NCBI GenBank assembly: GCA_905220665.1
Contig: CAJNAR010000163.1
Coordinates: 413,283-477,282, forward strand
From: Albugo candida
Lineage: Eukaryota > Oomycota > Peronosporomycetes > Albuginales > Albuginaceae
Length of the DNA stretch: 64,000 bases
Direction: 5' to 3'
Part shown: in pieces, positions 1-10,197 of the stretch
Layout of the letters: every line of letters begins with the position of its first letter
How positions within the stretch are numbered: position 1 is the first letter of the stretch
Program-made: the position numbers and the translations under genes
Notes under the pieces: generated by a model
The model's database searches: none
Seen by the model: the letters and a program-made list of their open reading frames with translations, nothing else
Told to the model about the DNA's origin: nothing

Positions 1-2737
1 GCTAAACCCATTGCTTAAGTTTCATTCCAGCTTTTTTGCTATATCAATGCTCTGTATCGACTCAAAGTATGACACTTGCTGTCTTCAGCTCCTACAGCGT
101 GGTTTTGAGGCCTTCCCGTGCAAGAATTTCGCACTGTTGACGCTACCATCAACATGCCCAGAGCCGAGCGTTTTGAGCATGTTCACAATCGTTCCGGCAA
201 AGTCATTATCATCTTCAAGTATCTTGTATCTTATGTCTCGGGGAGTGCTGTCTTATTTTATGTCATTTCGCAGCCCAGATACCCCTTACACGGCGATTTC
301 GCTGGAGCGTTATAGTACGACCGATCTTGATACTTTGATCGATAGAAACAATGTTTCAAGTTCTGCTTTATTGGCGCCATTCGTGCAAAGTTTGGATCCT
401 TTTGCTCGAGCATATATTTTTGACGAGTTTTTGGCGATCAAAGAAGACGTGGATGTCGTCATAAGTGACGGTCCGAGTCATCTTCTTTTCCTCATTGTTG
501 AAACAACAAGCGATCAATCCACTTGTATTGGTTATTTGTCATTGACTCGGCGAGGTTTGTCGGATCGATTCAATGCCTCCGAGTTGAAAGAGCACTTTGT
601 TCTTGATCCAACTCTCCTCGTTACGAGGTATTATCGAATCGCTTCTATGGATCAGCTTGTTCTGAGTCAATTTGTACTAAAGCCAATGTATGCAAAATGC
701 GCCGGATTTATCATGCAGGAAGCCATGCGAATATGCCGCAAAACGTGTTTCTTTTATCCAGTCTGTGGTCACGACGCACTCAAATCAAAGCTCATGAACG
801 GTTCCCGTGACATCCTTTTCCAGCAATTCCCATTTCCGAGCCCACGACGTCGAATACAGTCGCCAGAAGAGCTAAACGATAACCGGATGGATAAAGGAAT
901 GGACATATTTGGTTTGATTGTAATGACAAAACGACTCTTTTCCGAGCGTAAAGTCATCGTCAACCACCGAATAGTGATTGTTGGTGTATCAGATACTTCC
1001 ATCGCGATGTTGGAGAAGTTGGTGACAATTCCCTATCTCTATTTTACAAACATAACACTTGTGTCGCCAAATGGGCTGGAAGTCGCAGGACAGGGCATCT
1101 CCTCTGCTAATTTCGTTCGTAGAAGCCTATTCACTCGCTCGCAAGTAGCCCGGCTTTGCTTGGAAAGGTTTCTACGCGTGTCATCGAGTAAAGTTGTGCG
1201 GATTGACCGCGTTTCCAAAGCGGTTTTACTCTCGGATAGATCGATCATACCTTACGACTCGTTGATTCTCACGACAGGCTTACAGGACCAAACGTGCCAT
1301 GCCTTGGGTTATTCGTCTTCTTTGGACGGAGAGCGTTATGTGGCGCCGAAAATTCCGTCCAAAGTGTATCCACTGAATGGTGTCTTATGTGCACAATCAT
1401 TAGAAAGACTTTTGGCTCAAGACGTTGCGAGTCAGAAATTTGTTGTATTTGGAATGAGTTGGTTAGCCATAGAAGTGCTCCAAAAGCTGCTTGAGACTCA
1501 TATTCCAGGATCTCATATCATTCATGTGGCACCAAATCCACTGGCAAGCAAATTCGAAGACGCTAAAGTCCGAAGCGAATTAGAGAAGCATTTGAAAAAA
1601 CAGCAAATTGCCACAATGTACAATAAGAGAATTGAGAAACTGATTCTAATGGACGATACGCAAAGTCTTCGTGGTGTTCAGTTAATTGACAGCGATGTAT
1701 TCTGTGGTGACTCAGAGACATCACCAAAGCCTATGAGTGAGATTTCGGTGAATGTTGAATGCGACGTGCTCATTTGCTGCCAGGACAGTGAAGTCGATGT
1801 CGATATATTTCGAGCTATCCACGATTGCGGATTGGTGTACGACGGCCGTTTGGTTGTAAATAGCGATTTTTGCACCTCTGACAATAGTATTTTTGCTGCT
1901 GGTCCAATGGCTCGTTTTTCGAGACGTTTTACCGGTCTGAAATCAATGCAATATTACAATTCCAAAGAATGTGGCCAATTGATATCGAATGCTCTACGCG
2001 ATCGACTCGATCCATTTGCAGTCAAAGCACCTCCACCAGAGTCTCTCACAACCAAATTGTGTCGAAATACTTTGAAAGAAGCAATTCAATTACCGCCTGT
2101 GATGCGAATGCCTGTGGTGAAAATAGCTCGTGTGTTAGGAAATCAATTACTTGTGGAGATAAGCGCACCCCAATTGATGAATGCGCTTCAGCTACAGTCA
2201 TTTCCAACAGAGTATTGTTGTGACGAATCTGCCTCAGAAAAGCAGAGCCAATGTGTACGTTATGTGAATTTGATGACCGATTCTCTCGGTTTTGTACAGC
2301 GATTGTTATATTTGGGCAATGACACAGCTTTGGAATGTCAGAATTTGGAGTGTTTTGTAGGCTTACACGAGTCGTATTTAAACAGTATGAAAGAATCGTA
2401 TTTGAATGGATTCATTCGCGATTGGATTCAATTTTTACGTGAGAAATGGGCTGTTGCTTTATTATACGACCAATTCAATGATCTGCAGCAAGCACTACGC
2501 GCGCTACTGGCGAAAGAAGACACAATGCAGCCATTAATTCAAGGAATGCTTCAAGTTTATTATCAGACCAAAGATCTCACTGCAGTGGAAAAGGTAGTAC
2601 AAGAATGCGTCGGAAGAGCGGGAAAGAACCTGCAGCCAAACATGAAGAAAATGCTGGAAGCTCGCGTGATGACATTCTTAAGCCAACATCGTGACATTTT
2701 GGACATGTACTTTGTTCCGAAAAGGAATGCGACCTAA
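1..2737 (+). CDS. CFAP61: CFAP61, cilia- and flagella-associated protein 61 (5' partial)
   Basis: The frame is open from the first bases of the window to the TAA at 2735-2737, about 910 codons with no intron, so the true start lies upstream. The family (about 1,200 aa in animals) is part of the axonemal calmodulin- and spoke-associated complex at the base of radial spokes. The first 200 residues resemble the N-terminal GNAT-like part of CFAP61 (FAISMLCIDSKYDT, then LLTLPSTCPEPS). From about residue 317 a Rossmann-type NAD(P)/FAD-binding half follows: HRIVIVGVSDTS, then a second nucleotide-binding segment FVVFGMSWLAIEVL near residue 475, and the FAD-type ending NSIFAAGPMARFSRRFTG near residue 628. 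The C-terminal 250 residues are helical. I infer a flagellated life stage. UGDH follows 176 bp downstream on the same strand. Confidence 0.82.
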   Translation, partial: LNPLLKFHSSFFAISMLCIDSKYDTCCLQLLQRGFEAFPCKNFALLTLPSTCPEPSVLSMFTIVPAKSLSSSSILYLMSRGVLSYFMSFRSPDTPYTAISLERYSTTDLDTLIDRNNVSSSALLAPFVQSLDPFARAYIFDEFLAIKEDVDVVISDGPSHLLFLIVETTSDQSTCIGYLSLTRRGLSDRFNASELKEHFVLDPTLLVTRYYRIASMDQLVLSQFVLKPMYAKCAGFIMQEAMRICRKTCFFYPVCGHDALKSKLMNGSRDILFQQFPFPSPRRRIQSPEELNDNRMDKGMDIFGLIVMTKRLFSERKVIVNHRIVIVGVSDTSIAMLEKLVTIPYLYFTNITLVSPNGLEVAGQGISSANFVRRSLFTRSQVARLCLERFLRVSSSKVVRIDRVSKAVLLSDRSIIPYDSLILTTGLQDQTCHALGYSSSLDGERYVAPKIPSKVYPLNGVLCAQSLERLLAQDVASQKFVVFGMSWLAIEVLQKLLETHIPGSHIIHVAPNPLASKFEDAKVRSELEKHLKKQQIATMYNKRIEKLILMDDTQSLRGVQLIDSDVFCGDSETSPKPMSEISVNVECDVLICCQDSEVDVDIFRAIHDCGLVYDGRLVVNSDFCTSDNSIFAAGPMARFSRRFTGLKSMQYYNSKECGQLISNALRDRLDPFAVKAPPPESLTTKLCRNTLKEAIQLPPVMRMPVVKIARVLGNQLLVEISAPQLMNALQLQSFPTEYCCDESASEKQSQCVRYVNLMTDSLGFVQRLLYLGNDTALECQNLECFVGLHESYLNSMKESYLNGFIRDWIQFLREKWAVALLYDQFNDLQQALRALLAKEDTMQPLIQGMLQVYYQTKDLTAVEKVVQECVGRAGKNLQPNMKKMLEARVMTFLSQHRDILDMYFVPKRNAT

Positions 2738-2913
2738 CTTGCTAACAAACCACAGTTATGTTTCGCGTGGTATCATGCAACTCTGTGAAATGAGAGACTC
2801 TACCAAACGAAATTATTACTAACGGGATCTTTGCGTCCAACAACAAAAAATCCGCAATTCACGGATATTACAAATTCAGGAGTCGTATTGTCCCAATTTG
2901 ATAGATCCAAAGA

Positions 2914-4404
2914 ATGGATACGCCTTTTGAAATGACAATATGCTGCATGGGCGCTGGGTACGTCGGTGGTCCAACTATGGCAGTGATCGCTAGCCAGTGT
3001 CCGAATGTCAAAGTTGTTGTTGTCGATGTCTCTACTTTGCAGATCGATAAATGGAACAGCAAAGATCTTCCGATATTTGAGCCGGGTCTCGACGAACTCG
3101 TAAAGTCGCGTCGCGGGAAAAATCTTTTCTTTTCGACGGAAATTGGCAAATATATCAATGAAGCGGAATTAATATTTGTGTGCGTCAACACTCCTACAAA
3201 ACAAAGTGGAATTGGTGCCGGCGCAGCTGCTGATACGAAAAACTGCGAAGCTTGTGCTCGAATGATTTCCAAGGAAGCCAAATCCAATAAGATTGTCATT
3301 GAGAAATCAACAGTTCCTGTGAGAACGGCAGAGAGCATTCGCGCAGTATTGGATGCCAATGAATCGGGTTTGCATTTTGAAGTTTTGAGTAATCCAGAGT
3401 TTCTAGCGGAAGGCACAGCGATTCAAGATCTACAAAAGCCCAGCCGAATATTAATTGGTGGTTCCGAGACAGAATCAGGTATCAAAGCGGTCGAAAGGCT
3501 CGTCTGGATCTACGAGCACTGGGTTCCACGAGGTAAGCATTACCTTCATACAGTCGATGAAATAGAGTGATTTCATCAATGGATTCTAGATCAGATCATC
3601 ACTACCAATGTCTGGTCGTCCGAATTGAGTAAACTAGTTGCAAACGCATTCTTGGCCCAACGCATTTCCAGCATCAATTCCATCTCTGCCGTCTGTGAAG
3701 CCACCGGTGCGGATGTCTACGAAGTCGCAAAAGCTGTTGGAACGGATGAACGCATCGGTTCCAAATTTCTTAATTGCTCTGTCGGTTTTGGTGGGTCCTG
3801 TTTTCAGAAAGATATCTTAAACCTGGCGTATCTGGCGCAATCCTTCAATCTACCAGAAGTAGCGGAGTACTGGCGCGCGGTGGTGACTATGAACGAATAT
3901 CAAAAAAGTCGGTTTGCATCCACAATGATTCATCGAATGTTCAACACCGTGACAAACAAGAAAATATGTGTTTTTGGTTTTGCGTTTAAAAGAGACACAG
4001 GCGATACGCGAGAGTCCCCCGCAGCGGCAATCATACGCTATTTATTGGAAGAACGCGCACAAGTGAGTGTATTCGATCCTCAAGTGAAACCCGAAGACCT
4101 CATGTCGGAACTCGCATATCAAGGTGTGAGTGAACGCACCCATCCAGATTTCACAAAGTATTTGACGATCTCATCGGATCCTTATGAGGCTTCCAGCGGT
4201 GCTCATGCTATCGCCGCATTGACTGAATGGGACATGTTTTCGACGCTAGATTATGGGAGAATATACGAAAGTATGATGAAGCCTGCTTTCTTCTTCGATG
4301 GACGCAACATACTCCCGCATAAAGTGTTGCGAGATCTTGGTGCAAAAGTGTATGTCATTGGACGAGCACAAGCGATTAATCGTCGACTGTCTTTTTCAAA
4401 ATAG
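2914..4404 (+). CDS. UGDH: UDP-glucose 6-dehydrogenase
   Basis: Oxidises UDP-glucose to UDP-glucuronate with two NAD+, a cytosolic step supplying uronic-acid sugars. There are two exons, 2914-3532 and 3590-4404. The 57-nt GT-AG intron (3533-3589) splits an Asp codon, and joining restores [20 protein letters not shown]. The product is 477 aa, the usual length for eukaryotic UGDH. Visible motifs are the N-terminal NAD-binding [12 protein letters not shown] (residues 7-18), the substrate-loop ESTVP-equivalent [22 protein letters not shown], and the catalytic segment [10 protein letters not shown] with the nucleophilic Cys at residue 277. The C-terminal UDP-binding half carries [17 protein letters not shown]. 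All catalytic residues I can recognise are present, so the gene looks functional. The intergenic gap to CFAP61 is 176 bp. Confidence 0.95.
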
Positions 4405-5025
4405 TAGCGCTTTGATGCGACGTAACACTGTAAATGGATGTAAAACGTATGTTCTTTCTGCGAATCTGTTTCCAACGTGTCAACAGATCTCAGTGATCCA
4501 ATATGTCGGGTGACAGATCTTTTCGGGGCGCGAATGCATGTGAATGGAACTCAATTATTATAGCAAATCAATAATTTTTCTGACAAATAAACCAATCACA
4601 TACGCTTTGAATGAAAGTATTTTTTGTGGTCTCAGCACACATTCGTCAACCGTCCGATCAGGTGCACTCTTTTCGTGTGCGCCCATTCTGTCGAATCACG
4701 TCTCTATATACGCGTACACATAAAAGTCGACCAAATGGTTCCATCCTCTCGCTGCTGTATTTATTTACTAACAATGCGCTTTTCTTCACATTTGCTAAAC
4801 TTTCCTACACCTTCCCCTCTATCATTTTCAATCAATCAAATATGATCTCTGCGAGCTTTCATTGTGTATGCAACCCAAAAAGTCGTTTGTTGCATTTGGG
4901 CGTTATTAAAGGCAAAAGAGTATCACTATAGAGAGCATCGTGTAGTGCACGTGCAGTGTCATCGTTGCATCGCCCTATTAATAGATACTTTATGTGTCAA
5001 TAATTCAAATTGCAAGCTTTGCGTA
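4405..5025. other. Intergenic region between UGDH and the myotubularin gene, with a possible upstream exon
   Basis: About 620 bases without a firmly supported gene. A pyrimidine-rich stretch lies at about 4760-4840. An ATG at 4842 opens a short frame that ends in LLHLGVIK just before 4910. This looks like the first strand of a C2 domain and could be spliced to 5039 through a GC-AG intron, since the bases after the lysine codon are GGCAAAAG. This is only a candidate exon. No promoter motif can be called with confidence. Confidence 0.4.
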
Positions 5026-8000
5026 ATGATTTTTCAAGTAATTCGAGCCGAAAAGCTGGCCGCTGCGGATACATCCGGCAAAAGCGATCCTTTTGTCAAA
5101 GTCTTTTACGACACCAAAGAAATCGGTGTGACAGCGCGTGTAAAGCGAAATCTCGATCCGAAATGGGATCATACGTTTTCAATCGCTCTGCAGCCCGACG
5201 GACCGATGTATGTCGTGCTCCATGTCTTTGATCACGACGATATTGGCAGCAATGAGCTTCTGGGCATGTTACGTGTCCCGTTTCCAGCATGGACAGATGA
5301 AGACGATAAAAAGTTAGCCGCTGGAAGCTCTACAATTTCGAACGATAAGGATAACGACACTCACAAGCAAGACGGTACAAATCGACGCCTTTGCACGCTA
5401 TCGCCATCGAATCGAGTGTTTCAGAATAAGCGAAAGAAATCAGACGCACATCGTCGAACTCATTCATTGACGAGTGGATTTACCAATTCAGAAGCTCATA
5501 CGCCTAAAGCTCAATCACAAGAGGAAGCACGAGAAGATATTACCAACGAGTACGAAAGCGATCCATCGAGCATCCGTCGTATTTATTCGCGTAGGAAGAA
5601 ATTTGCAAATACGATTCATTCCAAATCGTACGAAAATGAAGTTGTTTGCTCAAAGACGTATATCTGGTCTTCTGTGCTTCGAGGTTCGACTGCCAAAGGC
5701 CGAATTCTCTGCTCTATTCAGTTCGAATCGAAAGACTATATTTCTGTTGGCTCCCAACCGTACAAAACAGATATACAATCGATATTCATCCCCGAGAACC
5801 CAAGATTTCAACAAGTATATATGCATCTTCCAAGCCATTGGAATCCTGAAATTGAGCCTCAGAATGGTCGGAATGCATTGGAAGCCGCGTGTCCATTCGA
5901 TTGCGTGTTCCCGTGGCATGAAAAGATCTTGTACATGATTGAAGAGATATCGGTCACATTTCACATCAACGAGCTCAATCAAGGCGTCCTGGCGACTATG
6001 GTTCTGACAAACTATCGAATTTGGTTTGTGCCGTACCAAAAGACCAAAGGACTGACGCATGAAGATGTCCACACCATTTCAGTCGGAAAAATTGCTAAAG
6101 CCACTTTGAGTATGAAGAAACGAAGTAATAATCATATTATCACAGAGCTTGTACTGGAAAACATGGACGCTGGTGAATATCGTATCACATTGTCACCACT
6201 CTTCCGATTTCGAGATTCCGTTCGTGATCATTCACGAGAAGCTGAGATCAAGCGTTCAAAGCATTTGCAACATATCGTCAATGAGATTGAATGGCTTCGT
6301 TTGGAGAATTCGTTCTTTGCTCCGTTCGATCTGACGCATAAATTTGTAGGAGAGAATGGTGGGAAGCTGATGGATGAGATTATGGAGAAGCTGGAAGGTC
6401 CGGGAAATCAATTCTCGCAGCAGAACCACCAGGAAGACGACTCTATGGAACAGTTGCTTGACACCAAATGGACGAAACATAAAACAACAACACGAAATTC
6501 ATATCCGTTGAGCACTCGACGACGAATTCGATACGATTTCGAGTCTGAATTCCAAAGACAAGGCGCTTTTGATCATCCGAGATGGCGCGTTTGTGCTCTG
6601 AATCGGTCTTATGGTCTCTGTCCATCGTATCCGAGTTTTCTTATGGTTCCATCGAGTCTCCAGGATGAGCAAATCAAGCAAGCCGCGATGTTTCGAAGTA
6701 AATTTCGGTTTCCGGCTCTTACGTGGCTTCATCGCCGTACAGGAGCTCCTCTCTGTCGGAGTTCACAGCCAAACACTGGCGTTCTTCGAAGTACCAATAG
6801 CTACGACAAAGAACTCATTTGGGCAATTCGAGACGCCGCATTGCCGATAACAAAGTGCCAAAATGATACGAATGCCGTTCCAAAAAAGACATTCATACTT
6901 CAGATTGTGGATGCTCGTCCGGAAATCAATGCTAAAAGCAATGCTCTGACCGGCAAAGGATATGAATCCGTCAAGCAGTATGACCGTCAGGGAACTGCAA
7001 CTGCTTGTATCACTTTCATGGGCATTGATAACATTCACGTCGTACGAAACTCATTCACGCTCTTAGCACAAGCTCTTTACGACGTAGAAGATTCGAATTT
7101 CTTCAATGCGATCCAAAAGTCAAGATGGCTTGAACATGTTTGCAGTATTTTGCAAGGCGCCATCGAGGTCGCGACTCACTTGGAACGTGGAGAGCCCGTT
7201 CTCGTGCACTGTAGCGATGGATGGGATCGTACAGCTCAACTCTGTTCGTTGGCTCAAGTGATGCTGGATCCATACTATCGTACGATGGAAGGATTCGCCA
7301 TTTTGATTGAGAAAGATTGGTGTTCATTCGGTCACATGTTTCGTAAACGTTGTGGCCATCCGACTTCGGATCAGAGCTCGCCGATTTTCTTACAATTTTT
7401 GGATGCAATGTACCAATTGCTGGTCCAATTTCCAATCCATTTTCAATTCAATGAGCTATTCCTTTCAATGATTGCCGAAGCCGTGTACTCTTCGTGGTTC
7501 AACACCTTTCAGATGAATTCCGAACGAGAGCGTCAAGTTGTCATCGGATTAGTACCGAGTTTGAGTGTTTGGGACATACTGCGAGCATCCACGGACAAGT
7601 ATCGGAATCCTTTGTATCAAGAGCTTGCTTCGAGTCCATTACAGTCGTCTTCGCTCTCGACATCTTCGATCATATTTCCAGTGTGCAGAGTTCGATCGAT
7701 GCAATTGTGGTGTTCGCATTATCAAAAAGCCATTGGACATATGCGCGTGCAACAGCGGGAAATAGAGCTTCTCGCGTTATTACAACAACAAGACCAGCAA
7801 TTATCGCTCATTTTTGAAGTGCTGACGCTGGAACAACGCATTAAGTTGCGGATGCATCAGCTACAATCGGATATCGCTAAAGCAAAAAGAAATCTTCCAC
7901 AAGTTGTCATGCCGTCTCGATCGGATAGTCTCAAAACAATCGAAACGGAGCCCAAAGATGCCAAATTGCTTCGTGAAAGGTCCAATTTTGCAGCGTTAAA

Positions 8001-9207
8001 AGTCCATAAGGAGGCTCCAACGAGTCGGAGTAAGAGTGGAAGGCGTCAAGCACGCAAACCAGCATTTTCGATGGACTTTTGCGATTTACAAAGCACACAA
8101 TCGAATAAGCATATTGAACACTCCATTGAGACAAAAGAGAACGGTGGGATCGGTCGAAAATCTCGTCAGGAAGCCTCCAATATCGCCAATTTACCAAATG
8201 CTCGAAGACGACGATCAGCAGCGCGTAATCGAAGCAATAGTATGCGTCTCAAAAAAGGGCTACTAAGCTTTATTGTCGGTGGATCGAGCCATTCCAAAGA
8301 TGCCAAACAAGAATTCGTGCAGAACGGAGTCAAAGAAGTGCCAAAAGAGCCGAATTGGCCACACTTGCCGTCTACTGCGAACGATACGACACCAAAACTT
8401 TCATCCGTGTTACCCGCCTCAACGGGACTTTCACCACCTTCTTCATCGTCTTCAAGCAATCAGAATAAACACTGTGAAGGACTGAAAGAAGAAATGCATT
8501 TCTTGGAGGATCAGTTGGCATTTCTTCATTCAGAAATGGGTAACAAAGAAGAAGAAGCATGCGAGCGCTTACGAGCATTTCGTTGCTACAATTATAACAT
8601 TCCGGAAAGCGCTCTCGTGGGTCATGACGTCTTATCTCCATCGCGTTCGTTTGCCACATGGAATTACGAGCGCCGAGACCGCTGGAATATTCTTCGTCGA
8701 AATAGTGAAGACGCCACCAAGAGAAAAGAGCGACAATCTTTCATCCCACGAGCAAAACGAGGTCGTCGACGTGGCCGTTTACGTAGTAATAGCTGGAGCA
8801 GCGTCGCTGCATTTTCACCAAATGAACTCAACGAACCTCGCGAGTTGGAGAAGAAAACGCTTGGATCAAAGGTTGAGACCGCAGAACGCGACACACCTTC
8901 CGATTCATTCCAGTCGAGAAATCAAATGACACCCGGAAGTGTTCCCGTCCTCACTTCCAAGCAAGTTGTCACCAACAACACTGTGTTTCGTGGATCTCAG
9001 CCGATTTGGGAGCGAGATGGCGATGCTACTTGCTGTAAACGCTGTAAGAAGAAGTTTAAGACCTTTTATCGTGGTCGACATCATTGTCGGTGTTGTGGGT
9101 ATGTGTTCTGTGGGCGCTGTACGAGCAATCGAATGAATTTACCCGAGTTTGGGTATTACGATGTCGTCCGCGTTTGTGACGTCTGTTACGATTTCGGCGA
9201 AGGATGA
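5026..9207 (+). CDS. C2-myotubularin-FYVE phosphoinositide 3-phosphatase
   Basis: Predicted lipid phosphatase removing the 3-phosphate from PI3P/PI(3,5)P2 on endosomes. I start at the first in-frame ATG (5026), giving 1,393 aa. The open frame continues upstream to 4864 without an ATG, so an upstream exon may replace the first three residues. Domain order: C2 (residues 4-110, DTSGKSDPFVKVFYD); PH-GRAM-like (about 290-400, VLTNYRIWFVPYQ); myotubularin phosphatase (about 500-900) with the intact CX5R active site CSDGWDR at residues 729-735; two coiled coils (about 908-955 and 1149-1185); a basic, Ser-rich linker; and a C-terminal FYVE finger (1328-1393) with WERD, the basic RGRHHCRCCG motif and eight Cys/His zinc ligands. 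Catalytic and PI3P-binding residues are intact. The stop codon is 62 bp from the convergent dioxygenase gene. Confidence 0.9.
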   Translation: MIFQVIRAEKLAAADTSGKSDPFVKVFYDTKEIGVTARVKRNLDPKWDHTFSIALQPDGPMYVVLHVFDHDDIGSNELLGMLRVPFPAWTDEDDKKLAAGSSTISNDKDNDTHKQDGTNRRLCTLSPSNRVFQNKRKKSDAHRRTHSLTSGFTNSEAHTPKAQSQEEAREDITNEYESDPSSIRRIYSRRKKFANTIHSKSYENEVVCSKTYIWSSVLRGSTAKGRILCSIQFESKDYISVGSQPYKTDIQSIFIPENPRFQQVYMHLPSHWNPEIEPQNGRNALEAACPFDCVFPWHEKILYMIEEISVTFHINELNQGVLATMVLTNYRIWFVPYQKTKGLTHEDVHTISVGKIAKATLSMKKRSNNHIITELVLENMDAGEYRITLSPLFRFRDSVRDHSREAEIKRSKHLQHIVNEIEWLRLENSFFAPFDLTHKFVGENGGKLMDEIMEKLEGPGNQFSQQNHQEDDSMEQLLDTKWTKHKTTTRNSYPLSTRRRIRYDFESEFQRQGAFDHPRWRVCALNRSYGLCPSYPSFLMVPSSLQDEQIKQAAMFRSKFRFPALTWLHRRTGAPLCRSSQPNTGVLRSTNSYDKELIWAIRDAALPITKCQNDTNAVPKKTFILQIVDARPEINAKSNALTGKGYESVKQYDRQGTATACITFMGIDNIHVVRNSFTLLAQALYDVEDSNFFNAIQKSRWLEHVCSILQGAIEVATHLERGEPVLVHCSDGWDRTAQLCSLAQVMLDPYYRTMEGFAILIEKDWCSFGHMFRKRCGHPTSDQSSPIFLQFLDAMYQLLVQFPIHFQFNELFLSMIAEAVYSSWFNTFQMNSERERQVVIGLVPSLSVWDILRASTDKYRNPLYQELASSPLQSSSLSTSSIIFPVCRVRSMQLWCSHYQKAIGHMRVQQREIELLALLQQQDQQLSLIFEVLTLEQRIKLRMHQLQSDIAKAKRNLPQVVMPSRSDSLKTIETEPKDAKLLRERSNFAALKVHKEAPTSRSKSGRRQARKPAFSMDFCDLQSTQSNKHIEHSIETKENGGIGRKSRQEASNIANLPNARRRRSAARNRSNSMRLKKGLLSFIVGGSSHSKDAKQEFVQNGVKEVPKEPNWPHLPSTANDTTPKLSSVLPASTGLSPPSSSSSSNQNKHCEGLKEEMHFLEDQLAFLHSEMGNKEEEACERLRAFRCYNYNIPESALVGHDVLSPSRSFATWNYERRDRWNILRRNSEDATKRKERQSFIPRAKRGRRRGRLRSNSWSSVAAFSPNELNEPRELEKKTLGSKVETAERDTPSDSFQSRNQMTPGSVPVLTSKQVVTNNTVFRGSQPIWERDGDATCCKRCKKKFKTFYRGRHHCRCCGYVFCGRCTSNRMNLPEFGYYDVVRVCDVCYDFGEG

Positions 9208-9269
9208 GGGACAAAGACAAAGAGAGAGTCCAATACGATGAAAGGATCACCACTCAGGGTATTTGCTCC

Positions 9270-10076
9270 TCAATTGGACAAGTCTTGGACGGTACAAGGA
9301 ATTGCAAAACTCAATGGCTCTGATTCACTTTGGCTGCATGTAATCGGATCAAGGCTGTACTGGACGTAATATACGCGTCGACAGGAATCGGTTTGATTGG
9401 GAAAGGATGCATGCCAAACGTCTGATCGGAATATGACAATTGTGCCGATATCGATACTGGCAGGGATCATCGAAAGCTGTTCTAAAGTGTCAAAGTCAAA
9501 TTTCTGCGGCGTTTTTGAGATTGGCACTAATTCGATTGCACCATTTTCTTTAGTGATAGAGTCCAGTGCACACCATACGGAGAAATACGGACGAATGGAT
9601 GCCCACGACGGAATCATTGCAAGCTGTTTCTCATCATCTCGATGCCAGCCAAATTTGCTATCGGATTGTGGAGGTTTGACGATGTAATGATCATTGAAGA
9701 GATATAAAATGGAACAAGACATCAAAGTGCTGAGTATCGACGGTAATCTTCGGAAGATCAGTGATTCCCATACGTGCCAGCTTTTCAGTGGAGCATACAT
9801 TCCCGACAGCACAAATTGCTGTCTGCGTGCTTTAGAGAATGCATCACAATCGAACCTCTCTTTTGCGTCGTCTTGTATTGGATACGACGCCATGAGATCA
9901 ATTACACAATCTTGATGCTCTAATTGCTCAGTGGTGAACGCACTTCGCAGCAAAACGGATTCCAACCGCAGATGCTCCACTTCTTCTTCTGTCAAAGCAT
10001 TCGGAATCGTGACAAACCCATTTTCCTCTAACAAATGTCTCCATGTTGCAAAGTCTCTTACATTGATTTCTTTCAT
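9270..10076 (-). CDS. Phytanoyl-CoA dioxygenase (PhyH) family protein
   Basis: Fe(II)/2-oxoglutarate-dependent oxygenase fold; the substrate cannot be told from sequence. The chosen start (ATG at 10076) gives 268 aa and places the typical N-terminal motif ENGFVTIPNALTEEEVEHL at residues 18-36. Iron ligands are visible as HRD in FGWHRDDEKQ (His145, Asp147), with the distal His in DVWHASFPN. The line WCALDSITKENGAIELVP is the conserved double-stranded-helix core. An in-frame extension with ATGs at 10199 and 10286 would add up to 70 residues, but it would overlap the start of the divergent F-box gene and does not look like PhyH sequence. The gene is convergent with the myotubularin gene. No peroxisomal targeting signal is obvious at the C-terminus (IPCTVQDLSN). 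Confidence 0.8.
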   Translation of the reverse strand: MKEINVRDFATWRHLLEENGFVTIPNALTEEEVEHLRLESVLLRSAFTTEQLEHQDCVIDLMASYPIQDDAKERFDCDAFSKARRQQFVLSGMYAPLKSWHVWESLIFRRLPSILSTLMSCSILYLFNDHYIVKPPQSDSKFGWHRDDEKQLAMIPSWASIRPYFSVWCALDSITKENGAIELVPISKTPQKFDFDTLEQLSMIPASIDIGTIVIFRSDVWHASFPNQTDSCRRVYYVQYSLDPITCSQSESEPLSFAIPCTVQDLSN

Positions 10077-10197
10077 CACTAAAGTATCGTACCGTGCATC
10101 ACAATATTGTACTTCAATATGCAAATCTTTTATTTTGATGTAAAGTCGTCCTATTAAGCGACACTTTTCAATCTGTCGAATATATCGAACGACGTCC

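Noticed and set aside
4611..4931. 106-codon frame upstream of the myotubularin gene as an independent gene
   Set aside because: Low-complexity, pyrimidine-rich 5' part; only its last codons resemble protein, and these fit better as a possible exon of the next gene.
5474..6072. Large alternative frames inside the myotubularin gene on both strands
   Set aside because: Shadows of a 1,393-codon frame with clear domains.
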